Assembly (NCBI GenBank): GCA_045132775.1
Contig: JBGUSX010000032.1
Location: 1 to 46,965, forward strand
Length of the DNA stretch: 46,965 nt
Direction of reading: 5' to 3'
From: SVTX01 sp045132775
GTDB lineage: Bacteria; Bacillota; Clostridia; Oscillospirales; CAG-272
The translations under genes and the position numbers were made by a program. How positions within the stretch are numbered: the first letter of the stretch is position 1; each line of letters begins with the position of its first letter. Under the pieces are notes generated by a model that searched no databases, had not been told where the DNA came from, and was given only the letters and a program-made list of their open reading frames with translations. Below, in pieces: positions 39,764-46,887 of this stretch.

Positions 39764-40759
39764 TTATTTTATAAGTCCTATCCTCTCGTCAAGCCTCTGT
39801 GCATTGATCATGCCTACGTCGACAGCCATAATATACCCCTCGCGGTCGATAAATACCGTCATCGGGATAGACTGCACGCCGTAAGCGTTCGCCGCGCTGT
39901 AAGTCTTGTCGTATAAAACGGGGAAAGAATAACCTTGACTCTCTATCAGCGCATTTGCGTCGGCAAGCGAATCCCCTGCGGTCAGATTTACCATCAAAAA
40001 CTGAACCTCGTCGCCGATCTCAAGATATTTCTCGTTGAACTCGGGCATTTCCGCCTTGCACGGAAGACACCAGCTTGCCCAGAAATTAAGAACTATCGGC
40101 TTGCCGAAAAAGTCGGATAATTTAACCTTGTTTCCGTCTGCATCGTAGACTGTAAAGTCCTTCGCCTTTGGCTCATTTCTCTCGGTTTCGGTCTCGGTCT
40201 CGGATTCAGACTCGCTTTCGGTCTCGCTTGGAGCCTCAGACTTTTGCTCGGTCTCGGTCTCGGATTCGGACTCGCTTTCGGTCTCGCTCGGAGCCTCAGC
40301 ATTCGATTCGGTCTCGATTTCGGATTCGGACTCACTTTCGGTCTCGCTCGAAGCCTCAGCATTCGATTCGGTCTCGGTCTCGGATTCGGACTCGCTCACT
40401 GTTTCACTTGGAGCCTCACCCTTCTGCTCGGTCTCGGTCTCGGATTCAGACTCACTTTCGGTCTCACTGGGCACCTCACTCTTCTGCTCGGTCTCGGTTT
40501 CGGATTCTGACTCGCTCACTGTTTCACTTGGAGCCTCAGTCTTCTGCTCGGTTTCGGTCTCGGATTCAGTTTTGCTCACTGTCTCACTCGGAGCCTCATC
40601 CTTCGACTCGGTCTCGGTATCAATATCAGTGGTAATCTCGCTTTTGTTTTCCGTTGTTTCTTCCGTGTCGCTCTCTGTCCCGTCACACGCAAAAAGCGCA
40701 ACCGACAGAACAAATACAACCGCCACACAAATAAATCTAAAAATAAATCTGTTTTTCAT
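39764..40759 (-). CDS. Thioredoxin-like (TlpA/ResA type) lipoprotein with acidic repeat linker
   Basis: A 331-residue extracellular thiol-disulfide protein. The signal peptide ends in lipobox LFAC (Cys25). From about residue 45 to 195 runs a Ser/Glu/Thr-rich repeat with period 20 residues (SESESETETEQK-type units). The C-terminal domain (about 200-331) is a TlpA/ResA thioredoxin fold with redox motif WASWCLPCKAEMPEF (CxxC). It likely reduces or isomerises surface disulfides, held away from the membrane by the repeat stalk. It is the last gene after pgeF and iunH: 15 bases downstream, with GGAGG before the ATG. It lacks a nearby CcdA partner. Confidence 0.9.
   Translation of the reverse strand: MKNRFIFRFICVAVVFVLSVALFACDGTESDTEETTENKSEITTDIDTETESKDEAPSETVSKTESETETEQKTEAPSETVSESESETETEQKSEVPSETESESESETETEQKGEAPSETVSESESETETESNAEASSETESESESEIETESNAEAPSETESESESETETEQKSEAPSETESESESETETETERNEPKAKDFTVYDADGNKVKLSDFFGKPIVLNFWASWCLPCKAEMPEFNEKYLEIGDEVQFLMVNLTAGDSLADANALIESQGYSFPVLYDKTYSAANAYGVQSIPMTVFIDREGYIMAVDVGMINAQRLDERIGLIK
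40190..40620 (-). repeat. 60-bp tandem repeats inside the thioredoxin-like gene
   Basis: About seven 60-bp units in perfect phase encode the 20-residue Ser/Glu/Thr-rich repeats. Units differ by a few bases and by the short E-Q-K-S/G or E-S-N-A spacer. Repeat number is likely to vary by replication slippage without changing frame. Confidence 0.9.
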
Positions 40760-40774
40760 ATCCTTTCCTCCGTT

Positions 40775-41704
40775 TTACCTGAAAATACTAATGAAAGTAT
40801 CAATAAATGCCTTCGCATCTATCCCCTTTGCAACCGTCACTTTGTGAGCACTGTCAAGGCGGTCGCACGCGGGATTCATATAAGCCTTGTTGTACGCGTC
40901 AACATTGAGCGTCAAGCCCCTCGCGTACCCCTCGGTCAGCACCGCGATCCTCTGCGCATCAACCTCGCAGACCTCAGGATGCGCCGCATAATAGACCGCA
41001 AGCGGATCGTGCAGGGTCGGATAACGGTCGGGATTGACAACGCTCCAAAGCCTTATCAGCTCCGCGATCTCCAAAGCCGCCGCGTCCTTTTTGCAGTTCA
41101 GCATCACCTCGTGCTCCTCGCGACAAAGAATTGTCTTGTGGGTCACGTCCGCGCCGACACACTCAAGATTTTCAAGCGATCTGAACATAATATCCGCCGC
41201 CTCTACGTCACACATCACGTTCCAGTCTGCATATTGACGGTAATACGCGCCGCCCATAATAACGACCTTCCCCGCCATATTCATAGCCTCTGAATCCTTT
41301 TCTATCGCCCTTGCAATATTCGTAAAAGGACCAATAGCCACAATAATAAGCTCCTCGCCGTATTTTTTGCAGGACTCGATCAGAAAATCAACCGCCGCAT
41401 CCCTGTCTCCGTCGGGCGCGTACTCTATCGCCTCAAGCTCCGCGTGAAAGTGGCAGGTATGCTCGTATTCGCGCTCTTTTTCCGCTATCGGAGTGCCGTG
41501 ACCCGCAAAAACGGGAATATTCTCATATCCTTGACCGTAAAGCTTCAAAAGCCTCTTTGCTATCCTCGCGCGCTCGTCGGTGTTTTTGAACACGGTCGTT
41601 ATTCCGACTATCTCAAAGCCCTTTGACATAGCGAAATAGAGCGCCATCGCGTCGTCTATCTCGTCGCCTATGTCGGTGTCGATTATCAGTTTTTTCTTTT
41701 CCAT
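40775..41704 (-). CDS. Inosine-uridine preferring nucleoside hydrolase
   Basis: Cleaves the N-glycosidic bond of nucleosides to base and ribose. The 309-residue product begins with the calcium-binding signature LIIDTDIGDEIDDAMAL (about 5-21), followed by IGPFTNIARA, VIMGGAYYR, WNVMCDVEAADIMF and PTLHDPLAVYYA, all standard for the IunH family. The start is placed at MEKKKLIID, with AAAGG upstream; the frame's 33 earlier codons overlap pgeF. It starts eight bases after the pgeF stop. Base preference cannot be read from sequence. Confidence 0.92.
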   Translation of the reverse strand: MEKKKLIIDTDIGDEIDDAMALYFAMSKGFEIVGITTVFKNTDERARIAKRLLKLYGQGYENIPVFAGHGTPIAEKEREYEHTCHFHAELEAIEYAPDGDRDAAVDFLIESCKKYGEELIIVAIGPFTNIARAIEKDSEAMNMAGKVVIMGGAYYRQYADWNVMCDVEAADIMFRSLENLECVGADVTHKTILCREEHEVMLNCKKDAAALEIAELIRLWSVVNPDRYPTLHDPLAVYYAAHPEVCEVDAQRIAVLTEGYARGLTLNVDAYNKAYMNPACDRLDSAHKVTVAKGIDAKAFIDTFISIFR

Positions 41705-41712
41705 ATCTACCT

Positions 41713-42504
41713 TTATCCCATAAAAATAACATTCAGCATCGTTCCGCGATGCCCGTTTGAATATCTGTGCGAAAAATATTTTTCCGTGTTGCAGCAGGTG
41801 CATTCCTCTATCACATCAACGTTTTCAGCCAAAAGCCCGTGAGAGATCATCAGTTCCTTGTTTATCCCGACAAGGTCGCAGTAATATTTGTCCGCTGCCT
41901 TTTCCGACGGCAAAACGAATCTTTTTGCCATCTCCTCGGAGAGCCCATTGGCAACCTCAAAATAAAGATCGCCGCTCACCTCGTAACAGCATTTGTGTAT
42001 GCAAGGACCTATCGCCGCGCGAATATTTTTCCTTTCCGCGCCGAATTCAGAAACCAGCCTCTCTACGCACTTACCTGCAATGTCCGCAACAGTGCCGCGC
42101 CATCCCGCGTGAACTGCACCAACGGCTATTACTTCTCCGTTCCTTTCGGCTTCGAAGAGTATCGGAGTGCAATCCGCGGTCTTGATCCCAATCACCACGC
42201 CGCGCTCTTTTGTCACGTATCCGTCGCCGCTCTCTATCCCCTCTCGGATATAATAACCCTCACCGCAATTCTTACCCGTTACCGTAAAAATTCTGTCTGA
42301 ATGTATCTGCGGCAGAGAAACGACCCTCTCGGGCTCAAATCCAACCTCGCGAGCAAAAATCTCAAGATTTTTGAGCACGATTTCGTCCTCGTCCCCTCGC
42401 CCAAACGCGAGATTGAGCGACCTTGTGTGCTCATTCTCACTAATACCCCCCTGCCTCGTCGCAAACGCGTGCGGAGAGCGCAAAATATTTGATTTTATGA
42501 ACAT
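41713..42504 (-). CDS. pgeF: Laccase-domain (PgeF/YfiH/LACC1 family) protein
   Basis: A 263-residue protein of the PgeF family, annotated in the past as polyphenol oxidase. Relatives act on purine nucleosides (adenosine deaminase/phosphorylase activity) and edit peptidoglycan precursors. The metal-binding pattern is intact: KTADCTPILF, VGAVHAGWRGTVADI (His) and IGPCIHKCCYEVSG (Cys), with a C-terminal ECTCCNTEKYFSHR-type segment. The start is the ATG five bases after GCGGAGG; 15 extra upstream codons are not supported. First gene of pgeF-iunH-tlpA, which fits nucleoside handling. Confidence 0.93.
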   Translation of the reverse strand: MFIKSNILRSPHAFATRQGGISENEHTRSLNLAFGRGDEDEIVLKNLEIFAREVGFEPERVVSLPQIHSDRIFTVTGKNCGEGYYIREGIESGDGYVTKERGVVIGIKTADCTPILFEAERNGEVIAVGAVHAGWRGTVADIAGKCVERLVSEFGAERKNIRAAIGPCIHKCCYEVSGDLYFEVANGLSEEMAKRFVLPSEKAADKYYCDLVGINKELMISHGLLAENVDVIEECTCCNTEKYFSHRYSNGHRGTMLNVIFMG

Positions 42505-42539
42505 ATATACCTCCGCATTTGAATTGACCTTACATACAC

Positions 42540-42568
42540 AGTATAACACATAAGTTCACTTTTTGCAA
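42540..42568 (-). promoter_or_regulatory. pgeF operon promoter
   Basis: TTGCAA (42563-42568), 17-base spacer, TATACT (42540-42545) on the minus strand. The -35 lies inside copy 1 of the 20-bp direct repeat. Confidence 0.78.
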
Positions 42569-42571
42569 CTG
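42552..42571 (+). repeat. 20-bp direct repeat, copy 1
   Basis: AAGTTCACTTTTTGCAACTG. An identical copy in the same orientation lies at 44454-44473, bounding the WG-like lipoprotein/XRE module. Confidence 0.85.
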
Positions 42572-42663
42572 TAACACGCAAAAAAGCAACCGAGCAATTT
42601 CGATGCGCGGACATTATTGAGTGACAAGCAATGAAAACGTGTATCATGGGTGTATACTGTACT

Positions 42664-42706
42664 AAAAAGCCATCCCACCGGTAAAAACACGGTGGGATGG
42701 CTTTTT
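42664..42706. terminator. Strong bidirectional terminator
   Basis: AAAAAGCCATCCCACCG (42664-42680) pairs perfectly over 17 bp with 42690-42706; a T-run ends each strand. It serves the lipoprotein gene on minus. Confidence 0.93.
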
Positions 42707-42718
42707 ATATGACATTCT

Positions 42719-44083
42719 TTATTCGTATAATTTTTTGATAATAATTTCTCCGTCGGTATTTACGTAATAATAGGAATATTTGAATGCCTCGTGTCTTACG
42801 TACGCGGGGGCTAACCCATCGGAATATCCACCTGTGATCTGGAATTCACCGGAAAAAGTCGAGATTTCATTTCCGGTCACAATATCAACCAGGTGATATG
42901 TTGGATATTCGCCGTAGAACATGTCTCCCCATGCTGATGCGTAAACGATAAAGTCCAAGGATGCATATATTGATCTGGTATAAGGAATGGGATTGAACAT
43001 TTGCTGCCCGTTGTTATCGAGGACTGTAAAAAAGCCATTACCCTCATTACTTAAAGTGATTGTGTAATATTCTCCACAAGAATAAATACCCGAAATAGTT
43101 GATGAAGGATATAGCTTTTTCACTTTTTCCGCAATGGTTGCATTTTCATATTCATTTATGCTTTCTTCGGTTAATGTATATGTGCCGTCTGTTTTCAATT
43201 TTATACGATCCGATGAGCCAACCCAAATAATATCTTCCGTGATTGGTTCATAATAATACCCAACTTGAAGCAACGCGGAGCCGTTTTTAAATGACGAGCA
43301 GTCCTCAATGTTTCCGTAAAATATCACCTTACCTGTTTTTTGATTGTATATCAAATGCGACGTTGCACCGTACGCGCTGTTCCCGCAATAAATAATAAAC
43401 TGACCCTCTCCGAGATAATCACTTTGATCAAATGTACCGTTGTACCCATTGTAAAATTCAAACTGTGGTATCTCTACGGGTGTATTTACCAATTCTCCTT
43501 TGGTATTAAATGCGGCAATATAATGCTTATATTCAATTCCGGACAATTCGCTTTTGTATACTATGGCGTGATCATTTCCGGCGGCTAATACTATGTCGAA
43601 ATCACCGTTATCGGACGATGCCAGAGTTTCTCCGTTGGCATTGACAATAGCATATTTGGTTTGGGCACCGTCTTTATAACTGACTCCAAATGAGTCATCG
43701 CCTATATAAAACCAATTATCAATCATATTGCCTGTTGCGGTGGGCTCATCTATTTCGGCCCTGTACAGAATAACACCGTCCGCATCAATGATCGCACCGT
43801 AATTCTTTTTGTTTTGCTCAAAAGAAACGACTGCGTAGCCATTTTGAAAACCGAGCGTTTGTGTCAGTTTTGCATTGATCGGCGTCTTCGCGGGTGCTTC
43901 GGTGGTGTTTTGTGTTTCGTGGTTTTCCGGTTGAGACGTGTTCTGCCCGTTTGTCTCTTCTTCTTCGTAAGTTGGAGGAGTTAATGTATCGTCACTGTTT
44001 GATGGTGGGGGTGCCTCCGAGTCGCAAGCGGCAAATGCGCATGCGATTATGATTGATAACAAAAAAGCAAAAAATTTCTTCAT
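42719..44083 (-). CDS. Lipoprotein with WG-like repeats
   Basis: A 454-residue surface lipoprotein. The signal peptide ends in lipobox FAAC (Cys20), followed by a Pro/Thr/Glu-rich linker (about 25-75). The rest resembles degenerate WG (KWG) beta-repeats: units of the form GFQNGYAVVSF...NYGAIIDADGVILY, TKYAIVNANGETLA, FTVLDNNGQQMF and a terminal YYYVNTDGEIIIKKL. The function of such repeats is unknown; binding at the cell surface is inferred. The start is MKKFFAFLLS, with AAAGGAG upstream. It is divergent from an XRE regulator, with an operator-like palindrome in its promoter, and the coding sequence looks more AT-rich than its neighbours. Confidence 0.8.
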   Translation of the reverse strand: MKKFFAFLLSIIIACAFAACDSEAPPPSNSDDTLTPPTYEEEETNGQNTSQPENHETQNTTEAPAKTPINAKLTQTLGFQNGYAVVSFEQNKKNYGAIIDADGVILYRAEIDEPTATGNMIDNWFYIGDDSFGVSYKDGAQTKYAIVNANGETLASSDNGDFDIVLAAGNDHAIVYKSELSGIEYKHYIAAFNTKGELVNTPVEIPQFEFYNGYNGTFDQSDYLGEGQFIIYCGNSAYGATSHLIYNQKTGKVIFYGNIEDCSSFKNGSALLQVGYYYEPITEDIIWVGSSDRIKLKTDGTYTLTEESINEYENATIAEKVKKLYPSSTISGIYSCGEYYTITLSNEGNGFFTVLDNNGQQMFNPIPYTRSIYASLDFIVYASAWGDMFYGEYPTYHLVDIVTGNEISTFSGEFQITGGYSDGLAPAYVRHEAFKYSYYYVNTDGEIIIKKLYE

Positions 44084-44138
44084 AATAATATCTCCTTTTG
44101 AAAGAATAATAAGTAGCATCGCAACCCGAGCCCACAAC

Positions 44139-44167
44139 ATTATAACCTATTTCAGGTTAAAAGTCAA
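44139..44167 (-). promoter_or_regulatory. Promoter of the WG-like lipoprotein gene
   Basis: TTGACT (44162-44167), 17-base spacer, TATAAT (44139-44144) on the minus strand. The spacer is filled by the palindrome at 44144-44158. Confidence 0.88.
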
Positions 44168-44180
44168 TACCCTGAAACAG
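44144..44180. promoter_or_regulatory. Candidate XRE operator pair
   Basis: AACCT-atttc-AGGTT (44144-44158) lies between the -35 and -10 of the lipoprotein promoter. A second related site CCTGAAACAG (44171-44180) carries the same CCTGAAA half in inverted orientation, so TTTCAGG (44150-44156) and CCTGAAA (44171-44177) form a larger palindrome. The position suits repression by the divergently encoded XRE protein. Confidence 0.6.
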
Positions 44181-44219
44181 ATTATTTTATAATGAATCAT
44201 AATTGCTTTGGAGGATAAT

Positions 44220-44435
44220 ATGGCATACACCAGAATACGCGATCTCAGAGAAGACAGAGACATGAATCAAACACAGGTAGCAAAGCTGCTTGGCATGTCG
44301 CAAACGGGATATTCAAAGTACGAAACGGGCGAAAATGATATTCCGACGGCCGTTTTAATTAAGCTGGCTCGATTCTACGACACGAGCATAGACTACTTGC
44401 TGGGAGAAACGAACGAGCCGAAGAGATATAAATAA
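44220..44435 (+). CDS. Small XRE-family regulator divergent from the lipoprotein
   Basis: A 71-residue Cro/C1-type helix-turn-helix protein. MNQTQVAKLLGMSQTGYSKY carries both DNA-contacting helices, followed by ETGENDIPTAVLIKLARFYD and TSIDYLLGETNEPKRYK, the usual end of short XRE repressors. The start is the ATG five bases after GGAGG; the frame could begin with TTG four codons earlier inside that site, which is unlikely. A TATAAT at 44188-44193 could serve as -10, without a good -35. It lies within the segment bounded by 20-bp direct repeats and probably represses itself and the lipoprotein. Confidence 0.9.
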   Translation: MAYTRIRDLREDRDMNQTQVAKLLGMSQTGYSKYETGENDIPTAVLIKLARFYDTSIDYLLGETNEPKRYK

Positions 44436-44453
44436 TCTTGAATGGCTGTTCAC

Positions 44454-44473
44454 AAGTTCACTTTTTGCAACTG
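44454..44473 (+). repeat. 20-bp direct repeat, copy 2
   Basis: Identical to 42552-42571. On the minus strand this copy is not followed by a -10 box, so it is not simply a second copy of the pgeF promoter. Confidence 0.85.
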
Positions 44474-44491
44474 AAAAAACGTAAATTGATA

Positions 44492-44520
44492 TTTACATAT
44501 CAAAAAATAAATGCTATAAT
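44492..44520 (+). promoter_or_regulatory. Promoter of the fucosidase gene
   Basis: TTTACA (44492-44497), 17-base spacer, TATAAT (44515-44520), 41 bases before the start codon. Confidence 0.87.
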
Positions 44521-44561
44521 TCAACTGTAAGATAACCCGGCGGCAAACACGGAGGTAAACT

Positions 44562-45836
44562 ATGAATTTAGAGCAGTATCAAAAATTCACAGCCGAAACG
44601 CGAGAGCGCAGAATTGCCTGGTGGCGCGACGCGCGCTTTGGAATGTTCATCCACTACGGCATTTATTCCTGCTACGGCAGAGGCGAATGGATAAGAATGC
44701 GCGAGGGCATCTCGCGTGAAGAGTATCTTCACACCGCCGATACGCAGTTCAACTATAAGTCGGGCAACGCAGAGGAATGGGTAAAGCTTGCAGCTGCTGC
44801 GGGTATGAAATATGCCATTCTGACGACCGTCCACCACGACGGATTCGCCCTCTGGAACTCCAAAACCAACAAATATAACTCTGTAAATTACGGCCCTCAC
44901 ATCGACATCGTCCGCGAGTTTGTCGATGCCTGCCGCAAGCACGGTATCAGGGTCGGACTCTACTTCTCTCTCGTCAATTGGGATCACGAGGACGGAGGCA
45001 TCGCCTGCATTGAGGATCTGGCGGCAAGGGAGAGATATCTCACCTTTGTTGATAACTGTATGCGCGAGCTTATGAGCGAGTACGGAAAAATTGATATCCT
45101 CTGGTACGACGGACCAAGCCCGCTCCGCAACGCAGAGGAATGGCGCAGTGTTGAGCGAAACCTTATGATAAGAGAGCTCCAGCCCGATATTCTTATAAAC
45201 GACCGCAGTCTTGTTGAAGAGGACTTTCGCAACTGCGAGGACAACCTTGTGTTCGGACCCCTTGTGGGTGATTGGGAGGCCTGCCTGCGCTTCAGCCATA
45301 CCGCATTCGGCGGAGTTGACCACCCCTCTACCCTTCCATTCAAGGACAATGCCCACGATATAGCAAAGTATATGTCTATATGTCAGTACGGCGGCGGAAA
45401 CCTCGTCTATAATATTGCTCCCAATGCCGACGGCAGTATAGACCCCTATGAAAAGGAAACGCTCGAGACGGTCGGCAAATGGATGCACAAGCATGCAGAA
45501 GCGGTCTACGGACCGACAAAGCGCGGCGGCTGCGGAGCAAACGGGATCTCGACCTCCGCGCAAAGAGGAAACAAGGTCTATCTCTACAATTGGATCTGGG
45601 GCGGCACCTTTGCCAGAATAAACGGTTATAAAAATGCACCCAAATCGGTGCGTTGCCTGACCAACGGCGAAAGTGTGGATTTCAGATATGAAAACGGGGT
45701 CATCTATTTTGATAACCTCCCCGAAAAATCCCCGGACGACATCCTTAACTTCGCAGTATTTGAAATGGACTTCGGCGACGATGAGCCGATATATAACCTC
45801 GTCCCATCAAACATGATACAGTTTATGAACATATAA
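44562..45836 (+). CDS. Alpha-L-fucosidase, GH29 family
   Basis: Removes alpha-linked L-fucose from glycans by a retaining mechanism. The 424-residue product has RIAWWRDARFGMFIHYG and IYSCYGRGEWIRMREG near the N-terminus, AAAAGMKYAILTTVHHDGFALW (about 75-95) with the sugar-binding HHDGF, and KIDILWYDGPSP (about 176-187), whose Asp is the likely nucleophile. No signal peptide is visible, so it is probably cytoplasmic, acting on imported oligosaccharides. GGAGG precedes the ATG. The C-terminal beta domain is short. It is convergent with nagB, fitting use of fucosylated amino-sugar glycans. Confidence 0.9.
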   Translation: MNLEQYQKFTAETRERRIAWWRDARFGMFIHYGIYSCYGRGEWIRMREGISREEYLHTADTQFNYKSGNAEEWVKLAAAAGMKYAILTTVHHDGFALWNSKTNKYNSVNYGPHIDIVREFVDACRKHGIRVGLYFSLVNWDHEDGGIACIEDLAARERYLTFVDNCMRELMSEYGKIDILWYDGPSPLRNAEEWRSVERNLMIRELQPDILINDRSLVEEDFRNCEDNLVFGPLVGDWEACLRFSHTAFGGVDHPSTLPFKDNAHDIAKYMSICQYGGGNLVYNIAPNADGSIDPYEKETLETVGKWMHKHAEAVYGPTKRGGCGANGISTSAQRGNKVYLYNWIWGGTFARINGYKNAPKSVRCLTNGESVDFRYENGVIYFDNLPEKSPDDILNFAVFEMDFGDDEPIYNLVPSNMIQFMNI

Positions 45837-45875
45837 AAATAGTCCCACCGCAATCGCGGTGGGACTTGATTTTTA
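45836..45875. terminator. Bidirectional terminator
   Basis: AGTCCCACCGC (45841-45851) pairs with GCGGTGGGACT (45856-45866) around loop AATC, with T-rich ends on both strands, between the fucosidase and nagB. Confidence 0.9.
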
Positions 45876-45878
45876 ATA

Positions 45879-46664
45879 TTACTTCTCGTTCTTGTAGATT
45901 TCCTTGAAGTACTTGTATGTGTCAACCTTGAGCTCACCGCAAGCCGCCTCATCGCAAGCAATGATGCCGTCGTTGTGGAGCTGAAGAGCGCTGATAGTCC
46001 AAGCGTGGTCAACACCGCCCTCAACACAGTGACGGAGCGCGCGAGCCTTGTTGTGTCCGCTGATGAGGAGAAGAACCTGCTTTGCGTCGCAGACCGTGCC
46101 GACACCAACCGAAAGAGCAGTCTTCGGGACCTTCTCAACGTCGCCGCCGAAGAAACGGGAGTTAACGATGATAGTGTCCTCTGTAAGGGCGCGGACACCG
46201 GTTCTCGAGGTCAAGGAAGTAAAGGGCTCGTTGAAAGCGATGTGTCCGTCAACACCGCTGCCGCCAAGGAAGAGATCGATTCCGCCGTAGGACGCGATCT
46301 TGTCCTCGTAACGCTGGCACTCAGCCTCAAGGTCCTCGGCCATACCGTTGAGAATGTTTACGTTCTCTGCGGGAATGTCGATGTGGTTGAAGAAATTGTC
46401 GTGCATAAAATACCAGTAGCTCTGGTCGTGCTCACGGGGGAGACCTACGTACTCGTCCATATTGAAGGTTACAACGTTCTTGAATGAAACCTTGCCCGCC
46501 TTGTTCATATCGCTGAGTCTTTTATAAACACCGAGAGGAGAGGAGCCTGTGGGAAGTCCGAGAACGAAGGGGCGGTCCTCTTTGTGATTGTTGATAGCGT
46601 CAGCAATATGCTGAGCCGCCCAATCACTCATAGATGCGTAATTGTCTTTGATGATCAGTTTCAT
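45879..46664 (-). CDS. nagB: Glucosamine-6-phosphate deaminase
   Basis: Converts glucosamine 6-phosphate to fructose 6-phosphate and ammonia, feeding amino sugars to glycolysis. The 261-residue product is full length for the short Gram-positive form. It shows GLPTGSSPLGVYKRL (about 39-53), the catalytic FNMDEYVGL (about 68-76) and FLGGSGVDGHIAFNEP (about 132-147) with the active-site His. AAGGAG precedes the ATG. It has its own promoter and no nagA beside it, so N-acetylglucosamine use would need genes elsewhere. Confidence 0.97.
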   Translation of the reverse strand: MKLIIKDNYASMSDWAAQHIADAINNHKEDRPFVLGLPTGSSPLGVYKRLSDMNKAGKVSFKNVVTFNMDEYVGLPREHDQSYWYFMHDNFFNHIDIPAENVNILNGMAEDLEAECQRYEDKIASYGGIDLFLGGSGVDGHIAFNEPFTSLTSRTGVRALTEDTIIVNSRFFGGDVEKVPKTALSVGVGTVCDAKQVLLLISGHNKARALRHCVEGGVDHAWTISALQLHNDGIIACDEAACGELKVDTYKYFKEIYKNEK

Positions 46665-46703
46665 ATTTTTACTCCTTAAAAAAGAATTTTTGAACCTACT
46701 TAT

Positions 46704-46732
46704 AGTATATCACCTTTCGGCTATTTTGTAAA
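46704..46732 (-). promoter_or_regulatory. nagB promoter
   Basis: TTTACA (46727-46732), 17-base spacer, TATACT (46704-46709) on the minus strand, with GTGA extended -10. Confidence 0.87.
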
Positions 46733-46821
46733 GGCTGTAGAAAAATAATTTTTGTCCATTCTCTGTGTTGTAAAGAGATATGACCCAAAAAGGTAAAAAA
46801 TAATAAAGATATGGTCAAATA

Positions 46822-46875
46822 TGGAATTGGAAGCATCGGAACGGAGCCGTAGGCGGAGTGGAGAGGCTTCCAATT
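46822..46875. repeat. Inverted repeat next to the truncated transposase-like gene
   Basis: AATTGGAAGC and GGCTTCCAATT flank about 30 GC-rich bases. It lies just downstream of the stop of the partial ORF at the window edge, where a terminator or element end would be. The bases between 46733 and 46822 show nothing else recognisable. Confidence 0.5.
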
Positions 46876-46887
46876 GCGGCGCGACAG

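Noticed and set aside
40190..40620. Regularly spaced 60-bp repeats considered as a CRISPR array
   Set aside because: The units are contiguous without unique spacers and lie in frame in a gene encoding a Ser/Glu/Thr stalk.
42601..42663. Possible short plus-strand RNA ending at the 42664 terminator
   Set aside because: TATACT-like sequence is present, but there is no -35 at the right distance and the transcript would be only a few bases long.
44568..45563. A 331-codon minus-strand ORF opposite the fucosidase
   Set aside because: Shadow frame; the GH29 frame has the promoter, ribosome-binding site and motifs.
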